Shown here: in pieces, positions 1-12,900 of the stretch
Layout of the letters: every line of letters starts with the position of its first letter
How positions within the stretch are numbered: the first letter of the stretch is position 1
NCBI GenBank assembly: GCA_017562135.1
Contig: QEYB01000715.1
Location: forward strand, 62,001 to 126,000
Origin: Dipylidium caninum
Lineage: Eukaryota > Platyhelminthes > Cestoda > Cyclophyllidea > Dipylidiidae
DNA length: 64,000 nucleotides
Direction: 5' to 3'
The notes under the pieces: model-generated
What the model saw: the letters and a program-made list of their open reading frames with translations, nothing else
Databases searched by the model: none
What the model was told of the DNA's origin: nothing
Made by a program: the position numbers and the translations under genes

Positions 1-3000
1 AAGATCCATTAGGACGTTATCCAGTTTGAGATCTCGATAAACGATTTGCCGTTCGTGGAGGAAGTTCATGGCAATACATATCTCAGCAGCATAGAACTTC
101 GCGTGATCCTCATGCAGCCGGCATTGACGCTGCATGTGATACATCAGATCCCCTCCATTGATGAATTCGATCACGAAGAATAGGCTGAATATTGAAAATG
201 AATTAAGTCGTTAGTCAGAGGTGAAATGCATTTGACCACGTCGAAGCATGAGTTAGTCCCCGACCGAAACTTCGTGAAGAGGGTATCGACTGAAATTTAC
301 GATTAATGTTGGACATGACCAGTAAGATGATGGGTCATACAGCAAGACATTATTTATTATTTCAGTGTCTTCGTCAAACGGCGCTACAGTCCTTCGCTTT
401 AATCAAAATACATTCATATGCATGCAGGGAAGGAAACGGTGGGCTCTCCAAACAGTAGCAGTGTGCACGCTTCCAAAGCAACGCAATTAACGCATTAAAA
501 GCCTAGTAACATAGTATTATGTGTAGAGGTTAAATTTTGGACATCATCTTCAAGCCCAAAGTGTGCTTGTTTGAGCGTGTGTAAGATTTGCTATCGTGGT
601 GAGATTTGCAACTGATCATAATCCGTTTAGTAAGAAGGCAGTCAGGAGATAAAAATCTAACACTCGACGGTCATATTTAACTATTTAAACTTTGAGTCAG
701 GAAAATTTTAATAATTTATGGTCTTAGTCCTCAACCTCCCAATCTTCTAATAAAAGGTCTGATTTTACACAGGCGCTTCGAGGAACCACTCAGAAATAAC
801 ATGAGCGTTGAATGAAATAAAAGAGCTGATTATTAAGAGTGGCGATAAACAGGGCAGCCTTCTAATGAATTTATAAGACACCGTATAAAAAACACTTGTA
901 CATTAGGGTTCACAAGCTCTTGTGATAGTAACCTCGGTTCATCTAGAAGTTCAGGGGCCGCGGCACAGAGGGTAGTTACAAACACATATGCGATGATGTA
1001 CACACATATATGCACAGTCATGAGTCGCGAAGGTAATCTTTTACTGTAGTTACACTGCATACAGTGCTTAATGAGACGCAAATATGGGGTAAAGTAAAGC
1101 GACTCCGCGAATTCAGTACACCCTTTAATAGCACCATAACTCGGCAATGACTCCCACTTAAAAATGACTCCGAGGCCAGCAAAGGATGAGGTAAAAAGTT
1201 ACCCTTGTAATGGACCAAGTGCGCCGGAAGCGTTACTTGAAAATTAAATAAATTTAAACCTTACCGGCTTGGGGTTTGGAAACAGGAGTGAAGACCCACC
1301 AGAAAGGGATGGTTGCTGGCGATTTCAAAAACATGCTTCTCTGTTTGAACCCAATCAATATCCTAGAGCATAAGAGGATAAGTGTCATATGAAAAGTGGA
1401 AAAGAAAGTATAAAACCGGTGAATCGAAAAAGGCCATATTCCTGCGTTGTAATATTAAAATGTTGGTACGGAAGAGAAAGGCGTAAACAAAGAGCTTACC
1501 TCTTCATCGGTGATAATCTCCTTTTTAATAACCTTCATGGCATAAATTTTGGAAGTTGGTTTATACTGAACTTGGAAAACCTTAGCGTAGCTACCACGGC
1601 CGATCACACGCAGGAGCTTGAAGTGCTCCAAACCGACTTGTTCCGACTTGACAGGTATTTGTGGAATCATCACGCCGTCATCCTCCACCTTGGCCAATTG
1701 TTTGTTCTTACGCTCGGGAACATCATGCCGCATCTCACGACCCTTCCAGAGTAAAAAAAAACACGGTGCAGAATTAAACAAGTAAAAGTAGATCTCATCA
1801 GAAATCCGCATTTAATCATCGAATGCATAATTATAAAGAACAAATTTCGACGCTGTTTTCCGAATAACTAGATTCTTAGGTTTGAAAATAAAAAGTACCA
1901 ATCGACAGCAAAAGAAGATAGACTGACCGATAATAGAAAAGCATTGTTTTGAACACCGTCAGAAACCAACATTTCTAAAAGTGCAATAATTAACAAATTA
2001 AGTCAAGAGACATTATTACGAATACATCGAGGTGAGTCATGTGGTGAAAAAAATAATTCCAGCCTAATTATTCGTTAATAAGCGATGACCTAGTGAAGTA
2101 AATTATTATTTTATTACTTAGTGACGTAGACTTACCGTCAGCCTCCGTACTATCGACGGTGACGGGACGCTGTCGTACCACTTCGTGAGTGGGGGCGGTC
2201 TCTCCACAGATAAAATCGACAGAAGGCGCACAACGTTTATGTATGAGCAGTTTACAGGCGTTACACTTGTAGCCTTGCTGCCCCAACCCCCATATTCGTT
2301 CCGAACAATAGGCGCATAAAGCATTCTTAATGCCGAAAAAGATACAAATTAGACATTTCTCAAGAAAAACGAAGGACAAACAAAACAATGACAACATCAA
2401 AACTACTATTGAAAATTATAAGATGAGTCAAACTCAATCTCAATGCATATACATATAAAGTAGCATATTACCGCCTTGTAGCCAAAATTTGCACAGATCT
2501 CATGGCACAAAACTTTACCTGAGTAGATAGACATTATATATTCAGTGTCAAAATAAACTAAATGCGATAGGAAAAAGAGCGATAGAAGCGTACTCGATTA
2601 AAACGTCGAGCGAGAAAATTATGTCCCTTTAGGTGGTAAAATTTCTTGTTCCATCGTTTGGCACCACGACGATACATCTTGACTAGATGTAAAGAATTAT
2701 AAGAAAAAATAAAAAAAACAGTGTAAAATTACACTATGTGTAAACTCACAATTTTCACCGGGACAAAGCATACCGGGACTGGATGGAGCTCCATTGAAAA
2801 CTAAAATGTTATAGAAATATAAAGAAGTACACCCACCTGCATAGATTAGAACTGGTAGCGAAGCCTTATTAAATTAAGAGAAGTAGAAACAGTAAATCGC
2901 CAATACCTACGCCAACCCCAAATAATACTGTTCCAACAGGATAAAATACGCCAAATAACGGGTATAAAATCACAGAATAATAAATATATGGTCATAATAT

Positions 3001-3340
3001 ATATGTCGCGTATAACTTTCGACAAGCAAAATATAACCCGAGTTCATAAAACCTTGATAACCAGGTATCAGCAATTGCAACATAAAAACGGCAACAAACT
3101 AACAAATAAGATTCACTTACCGTGAATAGCAAGGAAGGGCTCTTTATTTATATCATAAAGCCTAATTGCCTCTCTAAGCTCAGCCTCACTAGTTAGCATA
3201 CAGGGGTCGCCCTCATCATCAATCCACTTCATAGTAAAAATCTCCTCTGGCGGCAGATGGTATAATGCCTGAACGGAGGAGCGAATTTGTTGAAAATTAA
3301 AGTTAGATTCCATATTAGTGATTGTAACGGTACTAAACAC
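1..3340 (-). CDS. aPKC: Atypical protein kinase C (PKC iota/zeta type), partial, 3' end off the window
   Basis: Atypical PKC is the Ser/Thr kinase of the Par3-Par6 cell-polarity complex. Exons, in coding order: 3340-3121 (PB1 domain, including [13 protein letters not shown]), 2800-2751, 2677-2594 (pseudosubstrate-like [18 protein letters not shown]), 2325-2136 (C1 zinc finger with the CAYC, CNAC and [12 protein letters not shown] metal-binding pattern), 1742-1500 (linker and kinase start, glycine loop GRGSYAKVF and lysine AMKVIKK), 1362-1265 ([11 protein letters not shown]) and 184-1 ([14 protein letters not shown] to catalytic RDLKLDNVL). All junctions are GT-AG. A single C1 with PB1 and no C2 marks the atypical class. 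The activation loop, C-lobe and turn motif lie to the left of the window. The PB1 exon opens at a splice acceptor (AATAG at 3345-3341), so a 5' exon with the true start is upstream and was not found. The gene is divergent from SMG7, with about 0.75 kb between them. Confidence 0.93.
185..1264 (-). other. Intron of the aPKC gene
   Basis: The interval lies between the kinase exons ending at 1265 and starting at 184. The donor reads GTAAGG and the acceptor ATTCAG. Open frames inside it on either strand are short, start nowhere convincing and match no family I know. I see no embedded gene or repeat. Confidence 0.8.
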
Positions 3341-4088
3341 CTATTAAAATAATCCGAACTTCAAACCCATCGTGAATAAATTTAAATTTCATTATAGCGA
3401 AGGTTTTTTATTCAAGTCGTGTCTAAATGGATTCTGAGGCGGCGCCAGCAATTACAATCCAGACAGCCAATGAAGGGGATTGCTTTGCCGCCGACAACAA
3501 ACTTAGTCATATTAGAATAATAAACGCAATGCGCGGATATACAACAACAAATAAATGCTTGCGGATTTACTTTTTAAATATGTAATAACCTTACCTTTGG
3601 GCATGTTTGATATTCTTATGAGAATAAAAAGCGGACAGAGCTTAAAGCCAAAACAATTATATATTGCTCCGTATTAAAACCTCAAATTGTTGCGTGGCTC
3701 CCAGCCAGAGAATTAATTATGATGTATTGGATTTGTGAATCTCACAGGAATCTAATATTTGATGTGAACTAAGTTGATAAATACCAACCGGTGTTGCTCA
3801 CCTTATATTTAAAGGAAATCCATTAATTACGTTTTTTTAACATTATACGGACTGTAAAGTGAATTGACTTGGAAGTCATTGCCCTGTTTGGTTTTCATCA
3901 ACCGCTCTTTGTATGGTAAAGTTGGTCTTCATTATATCTACGTTAGATTTAATAATGTAACCACGTGCAAACGGTTTTAATTATAATACGCCTAACTAAG
4001 TTATAATAATTGCGCACAATTAGTTTTAGTTATTTCGAGCTGTTGGCGGCTATTTTTGATAGGACGCTTTCGCCGCCTTGTGATCTTC
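3341..4088. promoter_or_regulatory. Head-to-head intergenic region, aPKC (-) and SMG7 (+)
   Basis: This AT-rich stretch separates the most upstream aPKC exon found from the SMG7 start codon. It should hold the SMG7 promoter and 5' UTR, and either the aPKC promoter or its first intron and 5' exon. I see no clear TATA box, tandem repeat or CpG cluster. A shared bidirectional promoter is possible but not shown. Confidence 0.4.
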
Positions 4089-7000
4089 ATGGATCCCCGG
4101 GATGCCAAAATCTTCAGGAATGCGTTTTCAGAAATTTTCCGGGTGAAAAGTCTATTGTCTTCGCGGAAACCTAACCCTTCAAGGGACGAACTGTTGATTA
4201 AACTTCAAGAACACTACGGAACAGTGATATTCTTCGATCCCTTACTTTCACTTGAAAGGAAATTCGAGGTTGAGCTGTGGAACACTGTTTTTAAGGATCC
4301 GATAAATAGCTGCATTGAGTTTGTAAGCTTATTTTCATATCTGCCGCTCTATTTTACTAAAGCCAATATGAATTGGACGAATCATTAAAAGCCTGAGGTT
4401 CATTTTTCGTCGCTCGGTATTTTTTTTGAATTCTTTCATAGTTAAAATTGCGAGGTAACGATTTTCTCTTTTACTAAATGGGTTCTGGCTTTCCTAGTTT
4501 CCGTTCCAATAATTATCGATATATACTCTCAAAATTTCACAATCGATACTATATTTTGCCCGTCTTACGGCTTTGTTTCTTAATATCCCTGAGGTTTATT
4601 ATTGAAACAAGTCTATTGCCGGTCTTAGCTTCGAAAGACTTCTCATACCTCGAATTCATACGAGCACCAACAGCGTTATACTGCGCTTATCGACCGCGCG
4701 TCCGGTTTTTATTCTTCTTTGATGCACAAACTACTGGAACGCCTTCCAGATGCTGCTTGGACTAAAGGTGTAAGTATACCAAACTATCTTTTGAAACGTT
4801 GTGTATTGCGTTACCATAACGTGATTTTTCTAGATTCTTGAAACTTCTTGCACTTTTTACTCCCCAACTATTGCCAAAAGCTGTTGGGGAGGGGGACGTT
4901 ACGATTTGGATGTCCTAACTCTTCAGACGCAACTTACCCGTTTTACCCGTAAGGAGAAGGCTTCCCTGCTCGATACAGCTAAATTTGTTGCCACATTTGA
5001 AGGCAGTCAACAACGACCCATTATTTTGCCGCGTGGCGAGAGAATTCCAGACTCAGGGGAACACCCCTTGGAGCCATCTACATTCAAAGGCGAGGCACTT
5101 TCCCCTCTCAAAATAACCCTCTCTGAAGCTGTTTTATATTTAATTCAACATTGTTGCATTCATTTGGGAGATTTGGCAAGATATCAACATCAAAACAAAA
5201 TTGCCATTTCTTACTATGTTTCTGCTTGGTTAATCGACCCAACATGCGGTCACGCTTATAATCAGCTAGGCGTTATTGAATCAACTAAGGTATGCTGTCA
5301 CTTTAACCTTGTTATTTTCTAAAAATGAATGTAAATATTAGTATTTCGCGAACATTTGGTTTTAGACTAAGCCACAGATGGAGAACCTGTGTTATTTTTA
5401 CATTCGTGCCATCTCTTGTTCGTTTCCTTTCCTACTTTCAAGGCGGAATTTGAAACGTATAATGGATACTACAGTTTTTAGCACGACTGGTCTTTCAGAA
5501 GTTTTACAAAATTCAGAAATGCTAAACGACTTCTGCGAGTTCTTACTATTTCCGCTGCCTGTGCTTCTTAATCTTCATTCTCTGTTATCAAATAATTCTG
5601 GTAGGTCAGGTATGGAATATGCTTCTTTTCAAAAGAAAATCTAAATTTATTCTGGCTTGCAAATATTTTTAGACACTTTGGTTATTGTGAAGGCTGCAAA
5701 CGAGTTTTCCTTGGCTGCAAATGTTTTAGCGTCGATAGTCAGTGCCAACCAAGGATCTGTTGATTTACCGAGGTCCTTGAACGAATCTGTTGCCGCACGT
5801 ATAATTGATTTCTCCAAGTTGAAATCTATAACAATTTCTCTTGAGAGTCTGCAACAGTTGCAAGTTAGACTTCTAAAATTGATTGTTGTACATTCCTTTG
5901 GCTTGAAAACCAATTGGTCAAATGAAACTAATCCGGTGGGTATAATGTATCAGCAGGTTGCCTCAGAAATGACCTATTTATTAACATTTCATTTGTTTAC
6001 AGTTATTCCGTCAATGTATCCTCCATACGACGGTGTCGTTATTAAATTGGCTTTGTGCTGTCGCTGCATCCATTGGCAACAAATGTCAGATGACTGAAAA
6101 TTTACCTGTTATGCCAATTCTGCTTGTTGCTCTAGCTTTAAGGGCTCAATGCCTCCCTACAGATCCAGGTATTTTATACGTAGTTATTTCTATGTAGATT
6201 TTTTTCGAAAATACTTTACGGCGGGAAAATTTTTTCTTGGGGCAAATAATTTGCCTTCTTCCAACTTTCTGATATTCGAGTTTTTTTAAGTTTCTGAAAG
6301 TCAACAATGAATTATTTAGTTTGATTTGGTTTTTTTTCTTTTGCGAAAGTGTTATCACTGCATTCACAAACATGTATAGACTATCTCATGAATTATTTTT
6401 TTTATATTATTGGGCATAGCTCATTATTTACTCACATATTATGCGAATAGAAAATAAAAATATTTTGGACTCGGAAATCCTTGAATTTGCTCCACCTTTG
6501 AGTAAATCGGCAATTGACTTCCTAAATTCTTTGGTGGATGTAAGCACATCAAATTATACTGCAGTGGAAGATTTGTCCGAAGTAGATCTCCCGGAGTTGT
6601 TCGCACTTCAGGTACGTTTATCATTACATCCTTATTCCCCTCTGCGTGGCTTCAATGGTTGATTTGTTTCCAGGGTTTTCTTCCCATGGGCATTCCACCG
6701 TACAAGAACTCTCGCCAGTCAGGCCCTTACGTTGACCTCTTGCCCCATTCGTTTTTCGATGACGATTTTGCAGTACAGACCACCTATTTCGCACTCGGGT
6801 TTCCCTTCTTATTAGTACCCTTAGGTATGTGGATATTTCTTGGAATTCTCGCTTTCTTAATAATTTGTATAATGAAATGCGTTATATACTACTATCTGAT
6901 CAGTGCATTACATTGCGATGGCGGTTGTCATTTTTGCGCAACGCTCACACTTCCGATTGCGTATGGTATATTGCAAATGCACCTTAAGAAGTCTTCTCGC

Positions 7001-9142
7001 TCCTTCCCTTCCAAATCCTAAAATTGCGTTATTTTTCCCCTGGCTTTGTGCATGTCATTTTTATCGCCGACATATTAGTCGACCTGGAAACTCAGGCAGC
7101 AGGATATCTTGTAGATGTGTACCTAATTAATTACCTGTTCTTTGACAAGTTGACGTTAATTTTAACTATGATCTTCTTTTTACAATTCTTAATGCGTCTT
7201 ACTAGATCTGTGGCGGGAGAATTGCCTGGTTTACTGAAATGGTCCGATATTGGTAAGGCATTTGTTGTCGTCGATCGTGCTATCCCGCGTCTTCCTCAGC
7301 CACCACAGCTCGAACTTGTTGATGTTTTGCCTGAGATGAAAGAAATCGAAATCTTTGAAAGAGAGATCTTAACTAACCAATCTGAAGATACCCAAGGTGG
7401 AAAGATAAATAAAAATGCGGAAGATTTTTCAAAAGTAAGTTCGAAAGAATGAGATTTGCTTAATATCGTACTAAGTTACCACAACCTTTGTGTGTTCGCA
7501 TGGACTTATTGCGACAATCGGTGCGATAGCTTTTATATGCTGGGAACTTATGATTTTACGACCTCCAAACGCTCTCAATTTCGTTTTCGTTGTTAGGGCG
7601 TTAACCATTTGCACCTGGATGACCAAGGTGTCGTCGCATCGAGACCGCCGAGAACTACAGAGTCTTCCTTAACTTTAAACCAATCTCCTTTATCAGCACC
7701 ACTTCTTTCAACTAAAGAAACACAAAAACTGAACTATATTAACACTTCAGAACTGGCTCGCTTTATTCAAGAGCAGGCTAGTCAAGTAAATTTTCATTTG
7801 CATGGCTAACTTTCGTGGCCACTGAGTACTTTAGTGCTAATTTTGCTGCTTTTTCAATTACTCCGTTTTAAGGTTGTGGCCCGTCAAAGGCGACGTCAAG
7901 AAGAAGAAGAAGCGGGGAAAATAGACACAACTGCCATTCATAGTTATTCTGGTTCAAGATCTAAGTTTCAGAAAGATCTTCCCCCTCGATTTTCCCGGCT
8001 GCACGAGGTGGAAACGACGCGACTAAATGTAGTAAAATCGCTAATATTTTGAGTTTATGTGAATTTTTCTGAGTTACGCTGTGAAGTGTCTCAACTTTGT
8101 AAATGAGTTTTTAATTATGACGATGTTAAAAACGAATAGATAGCACATTCGGTTTGTCTCGTTTTAGTCTAATTTGAGAATTATGGTGAGAATCTAACAT
8201 TGTAGAAATCTTGTTTGCAAAAAATATTTAACAGCTAGCTTAGTGTTGTATTCTGGTGCATTTTATTGCAAATGCCATCTTGTGCACGCAGCATTTGGCT
8301 GGTTATATATAACCTCATGTAATCGTAAAAGTTAACATTTTCAGCCCAATGGCAACGATTCATTCGAATCGGGCACGCCAAAAGAAAAGCGACGAGACGA
8401 ATATATTTCGGTATGTCATGACTATTTTTATTTTTTGCTATTAAATGTTTACTGTAGTTTAATTTTTTGAATCATTTTCTTGACTCAGACGCTTCTTCCT
8501 CGGCCATTGGATCAAAGTGGCAGTCAAAATTCACAGCCATTCACTAATACCTCTGGTGTGCCATTGGTATTCGAACCCAGATGTTCACCACACACTTTAG
8601 GGATCGTTCACGCCCACCCCCAACAGTGGCACCTTACTCCGCCACCTTTTACTTGTCCAGGCAATTGGTCTCGTCCGTTCTTACAGCCGCCACCACAATT
8701 GCCGCAACCTTACATGTCCGTCCCCCTTCAGCGGTGAGTTCCAGTGCATACTCTCCTTCCCGCCTTGCAAATATACACTAGCTATTTGTAAGTTGATATA
8801 ACCTAACTTTGTTTCATTGCTCCAAGCACACCATTACTAGTCCCTCCAACTTTATTCCTTCTGGTTGTGGATGCCGCTTATTGCAAAGTCGCGTTTGATT
8901 TGTTTTGTTTCAGACCGATGATATTTAATGGGGATATTCAAGAGGGCCCTTACTATTTGGTTCAAAATACTACCGCGGCCAACCATCAATCAGTAAGTTG
9001 CTTAAATGATAATTTAAAAGGATTATCTAGCTCCTTTATATACGCGGAATTATCGTCTATATTATTTTTCTGTTGGCTTAAGAGTTTAAACTAACAATGT
9101 AAGGGTTTATTTTAGAATTTTCCGAGATCTGCGTTCACTTGA
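4089..9142 (+). CDS. SMG7: SMG7-like nonsense-mediated mRNA decay factor (EST1 family)
   Basis: SMG7 binds phosphorylated UPF1 through a 14-3-3-like/TPR fold and recruits decay enzymes in the cytoplasm. Exons: 4089-4322, 4629-4769, 4834-5289, 5366-5600, 5673-5935, 6003-6168, 6451-6611, 6674-6824, 7079-7118, 7206-7434, 7597-7785, 7873 to 8007 or 8028, 8345-8410, 8489-8733, 8914-8992 and 9116-9142. Phases agree throughout and give about 940 residues; human SMG7 is about 1,100. Family matches are VELWNTVFKDPI, SGFYSSLMHKLLERLP, HLGDLARYQHQNKIAISYYV and YNQLGVIES in the TPR core, and LPELFALQGFLPMG in the helical domain. The C-terminal part is proline-rich, for example WHLTPPPFTCPGNWSRPFLQ. No PIN domain is present, which argues for SMG7 over SMG5 or SMG6. 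The ATG at 4089 is the first in frame. The small exon 7079-7118 was chosen by phase and is the weakest. AATAAA follows at 9773. Confidence 0.85.
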
Positions 9143-9916
9143 ACGAAGAGGGAGATACATTAAGCGCTCCGACATCTTGAAACTTGGTTGTAAGCTGGGT
9201 TTGTATATGGTGGCGTGATCCCACATTTAATGTGCTCGCAATGCCCTAAGTCCACCCAGGATGGGGCCCAAAATAACACACCAGCCAATTCCGACAGCAG
9301 TTCGCGACTGAGATGTTTTCTTTCGGATGGAGAATGCGGCATCCATTATCCCTCTCTGGTCCCCTTCCCCTTTCCTCTAAATTCTCTCACTTCGGAGTGG
9401 TCAATAAAAGCTTGTGGGTTCCGTGAGCGCTTTTGAATCTGGAAGCGATTTTCGGTTTCCTGGTTGTGGGTGTTTCTTCATGCTTCTGTGTCTATTTGTG
9501 TGGGCTCGGGGGCAGGGGGGTTTCCATGCGCAGGGATTCGGTGATGGTGAGGTGCCGCAGGTTTCGGGTGTAACTTGGACTTTGGTCAAGGCAGGTCGTT
9601 ATAACATGGGGGAGTGGAACCTCACGTGCTAATTTTCTGTAGTCTACCTACGAGTCTTTTATTTCCGCAATATAACGTTTAGGTTCAAAATATACTTAGT
9701 AGGTTTTCGGCTAATAATTTCAAAATGCTTTGTCAAATGTATTTTTTAACAAAATTGCAAGTATGACGCCTCAATAAACTTTGTATACATTTTATAAATG
9801 ATTTATTATGCGACCGCTATATTCTATTACCGTATTTGTAAATTGACCTTGAATTTGTTTATGTTAACGGCAATGACAAGGGTTAGCGGTAACAGGTTGT
9901 TTCACAAATACGTATA
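9143..9916 (+). other. SMG7 3' UTR and spacer before glycogen phosphorylase
   Basis: SMG7 ends with TGA at 9140-9142. About 630 bases of untranslated sequence run to an AATAAA signal at 9773-9778. The frames at 9215-9436 and 9414-9632 resemble nothing known and are probably UTR. The remaining ~140 bases must hold the 5' UTR and promoter of glycogen phosphorylase, whose ATG is at 9917. The spacing is very tight. Confidence 0.6.
9773..9778 (+). terminator. Polyadenylation signal of SMG7
   Basis: A canonical AATAAA lies about 630 bases after the SMG7 stop and about 140 bases before the next gene on the same strand. It is the only perfect hexamer placed suitably for SMG7. Confidence 0.6.
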
Positions 9917-12900
9917 ATGAACGCAAAGCCGCGAAACTTAAGCATCTCCTACATTTCTCAATGTGATACTGCGAAATGTTTGACTAGCGATATTAATTCA
10001 CACCTTCATGTTACTCTTGCGAAAGATTTGCACAGTGCTAGCTTGCGCGATTATTATTTGTCATTAGCAAATACTATTTGGCAGCGTCTGAGCTTGCGTT
10101 GGCTACGCTCGAAGCAAAAGTTTTATAGGGAAGACGCAAAGGTATACAATTAAAAATTTGCCACTGTAGAGAGTGTATTATTTGTCAATGGAATTTTTTA
10201 TCGGACGGACCTTAGGAAATGCAATTCTTAATCTTGCGCTTAAGAAACCTATTCAGGAGTGTTTACAAAACGTAAGGGGTTATACACCATTGACTACGGT
10301 TTATTTACCGGATAATTACATTGTTAAGTAAATTTTGTGTAAGTCAGGGGAACACTTTTTCATCCATATCTATTTTTGTATATTTTAAAGTCCTTTGTAT
10401 TAACAATGCTTGGGTTTACTGGCAACCCACATCCAATGTTATATTCCGTGGTATTAATATTTTCTTTTCCCATTCGCATTTTTGATGAGTTGTCTTAATG
10501 TTATCTTCTGAGATGATAAATACAACAATATTCAAGGCGCATACTGTGCGTGGAACCATTCTATTAATCATAGTAATATAAAATCCTCTAACGTCTTCAT
10601 TGCAATATACAGATGGGTTTAGACTTGGAAGAACTTGAAGAGTGCGAACCAGATGCTGGCCTCGGTAACGGTGGACTAGGACGTTTGGCTGCGTGTTTCA
10701 TGGATTCCATGGCCAATCTTGGCATAGCTGCAATCGGATATGGTATTCGGTATGACTACGGGATTTTCGAGCAAAGAATAAACAATGGGTGGCAGGTGTC
10801 TGGAAAGTTTACGTTTGGGGCATTAAGCTAGTGACGTTGTATGAGCATTTTTATGCTTTTCAGTATGAGGAACCTGATGATTGGTTATGTTTTGGTAATC
10901 CATGGGAACGGGTACGTCAAGAATTTTCTTTTCCTGTGAATTTCTACGGAAACGTGGAGGCACAGGGCGATCGAAGAACGTGGATAAATACTGAAGTGAT
11001 CTATGCAGTACCGTATGACACTCCAATTCCAGGTTACATGTGCAATATTTGTTGTACGCTCCGACTCTGGGGTTGCAAGGCGCCCAAAAGCTTTGACTTA
11101 GAAGTTTTCAACACCGGCGGTTACGTAGAGGTTACCTATTGAATTTATTTTGTGTACATTATAATACACGTTACTATGTTAATTGACTACAGTTAGAAAA
11201 ATTCTCATTTCAATATATTGCTTTATTGCTTTTAGGCTGTTTTCCAACGAAATATGGTTGAGAACATTGCCCGAGTGTTGTATCCTAACGATAACACGTT
11301 GGAAGGGAAGGAGCTTCGTTTAAAACAAGAATATTTACTTGTGTCTGCAGCTTGCCAGGATATTCTCAGGCGTTACCAAATGGTGGACGAGCATGGTCCA
11401 CGGAGGAGAGACTTTTCACAGCTGCCCGATAAAGTGGCGATACAATTGAACGACACACACCCTTCCATGGCCATTCCGGAGATGATGCGACTTCTTGTTG
11501 ATATTGAGGGAGTTGTGTGGGATCAAGTGAGTTGGCTGCTTGAGTGGTAGATGCGCGCCTATAGACATTTACTTTTAAATCTGTGTAATCTTAAATATTG
11601 CTGAAAATGGATTCAGGAACCTCACGGTTTTTAGGTGTTAAATAACTCTCTTTTTCCGAAATTGTCCATTTTCATGTTAATGCGATGTGTCTCGCCAAAA
11701 ATACTCATGTATAACAAAAAATTCATGTATTGTTTCATGCTTACAGGCCTGGGAAATAGTTCAAAAATGTTTTTCTTACACAAACCACACTGTTCTTCCG
11801 GAGGCTTTGGAAAAATGGTCGGTGGATCTTATGCAGAAAATGTTGCCCCGACTCTTAGAGATTGTGTTTAAAATCAATCAGGACTTCTGCGATGTAAGTC
11901 CCACCTTAGTAGGCCCCATATGCTGGCTATGGACTCCTCATAAGTGGTGAAGAACAGCATTTCCTTCTGCACGAGTGTTTTTAGCGCATGATGGATCACT
12001 TTTCATACTAGGTGACATTTTATTGCGTTTTATTGCTAAACTATCGGTACTGCATTACCTACCAATGCATGATTTTTTGGAAAATGTTTATTATTTTCGT
12101 GAAGCCCTAAGGTCCCTCTTGTTGTTTTAACACGTACGATAAAGGGTGGACCTATGCGCTAGTCAAAGGTCTTACCTACAACTAAATCAGCACCTAAGAT
12201 TGGGATTTGGGATTTGTGTCGGCGCGAAGCTGGGCGTTGTCGAGTGAAACAACCCCTCTTTTAATAGGGATATTAAAACACAGGCATGGTTTTAGATGCT
12301 GCGCAGGAGGTATCCCAACGACTCCGACAGAGTGCATCGTATGTCCATATTTAATGAAGAGGGTGAAAACAAACTGAACACAGCCAACCTCTGCATAGTC
12401 GGATCTCACTGCATCAATGGCGTTGCCGCGATTCACTCAGACATTTTGCAGAAATCCGTGTAAGCATTTCGTGTCTTTTGCACTGTGTGGTGTCGTAGAT
12501 AGGTGACAGAATTGTCCCTTGCGAAAATGATTTACCTCTCCCTGGGATAATCCTGCAGCACCATTTTGCTCCCTAGTCATTTCATTATAGTTTAATATGG
12601 AATATGTGAGCAAATGGGCCTCTGAAAGCACACAGCCTGCTGCTTTAACTGCTTGTATTTATTTTGAGTTAACCCACTTCCAACTTACCCTTTTCCAGTC
12701 ACCTGGCGGCTTTTCCTGCGTAAACATATAGAAGTTTTTCGTAAGTACAACAATGCGCCCCAAGAAGGGATATTCTGCATTCGTATGACTCAAGGCCATT
12801 GACCCGCCATATATCGAATCTTCTCAAATGCGTCGAGCGGCCGCATTAATGCTGCAGAAGCCGAGGTCGTTGGCCGGCTCCATACGCTCTCTGTCCTTAT

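Noticed and set aside
1389..1754. Plus-strand frame of 121 codons
   Set aside because: It is the complement of the aPKC kinase exon 1742-1500.
5647..5913. Minus-strand frame of 88 codons within SMG7
   Set aside because: It is the complement of a well-supported SMG7 exon (5673-5935) and has no independent evidence.
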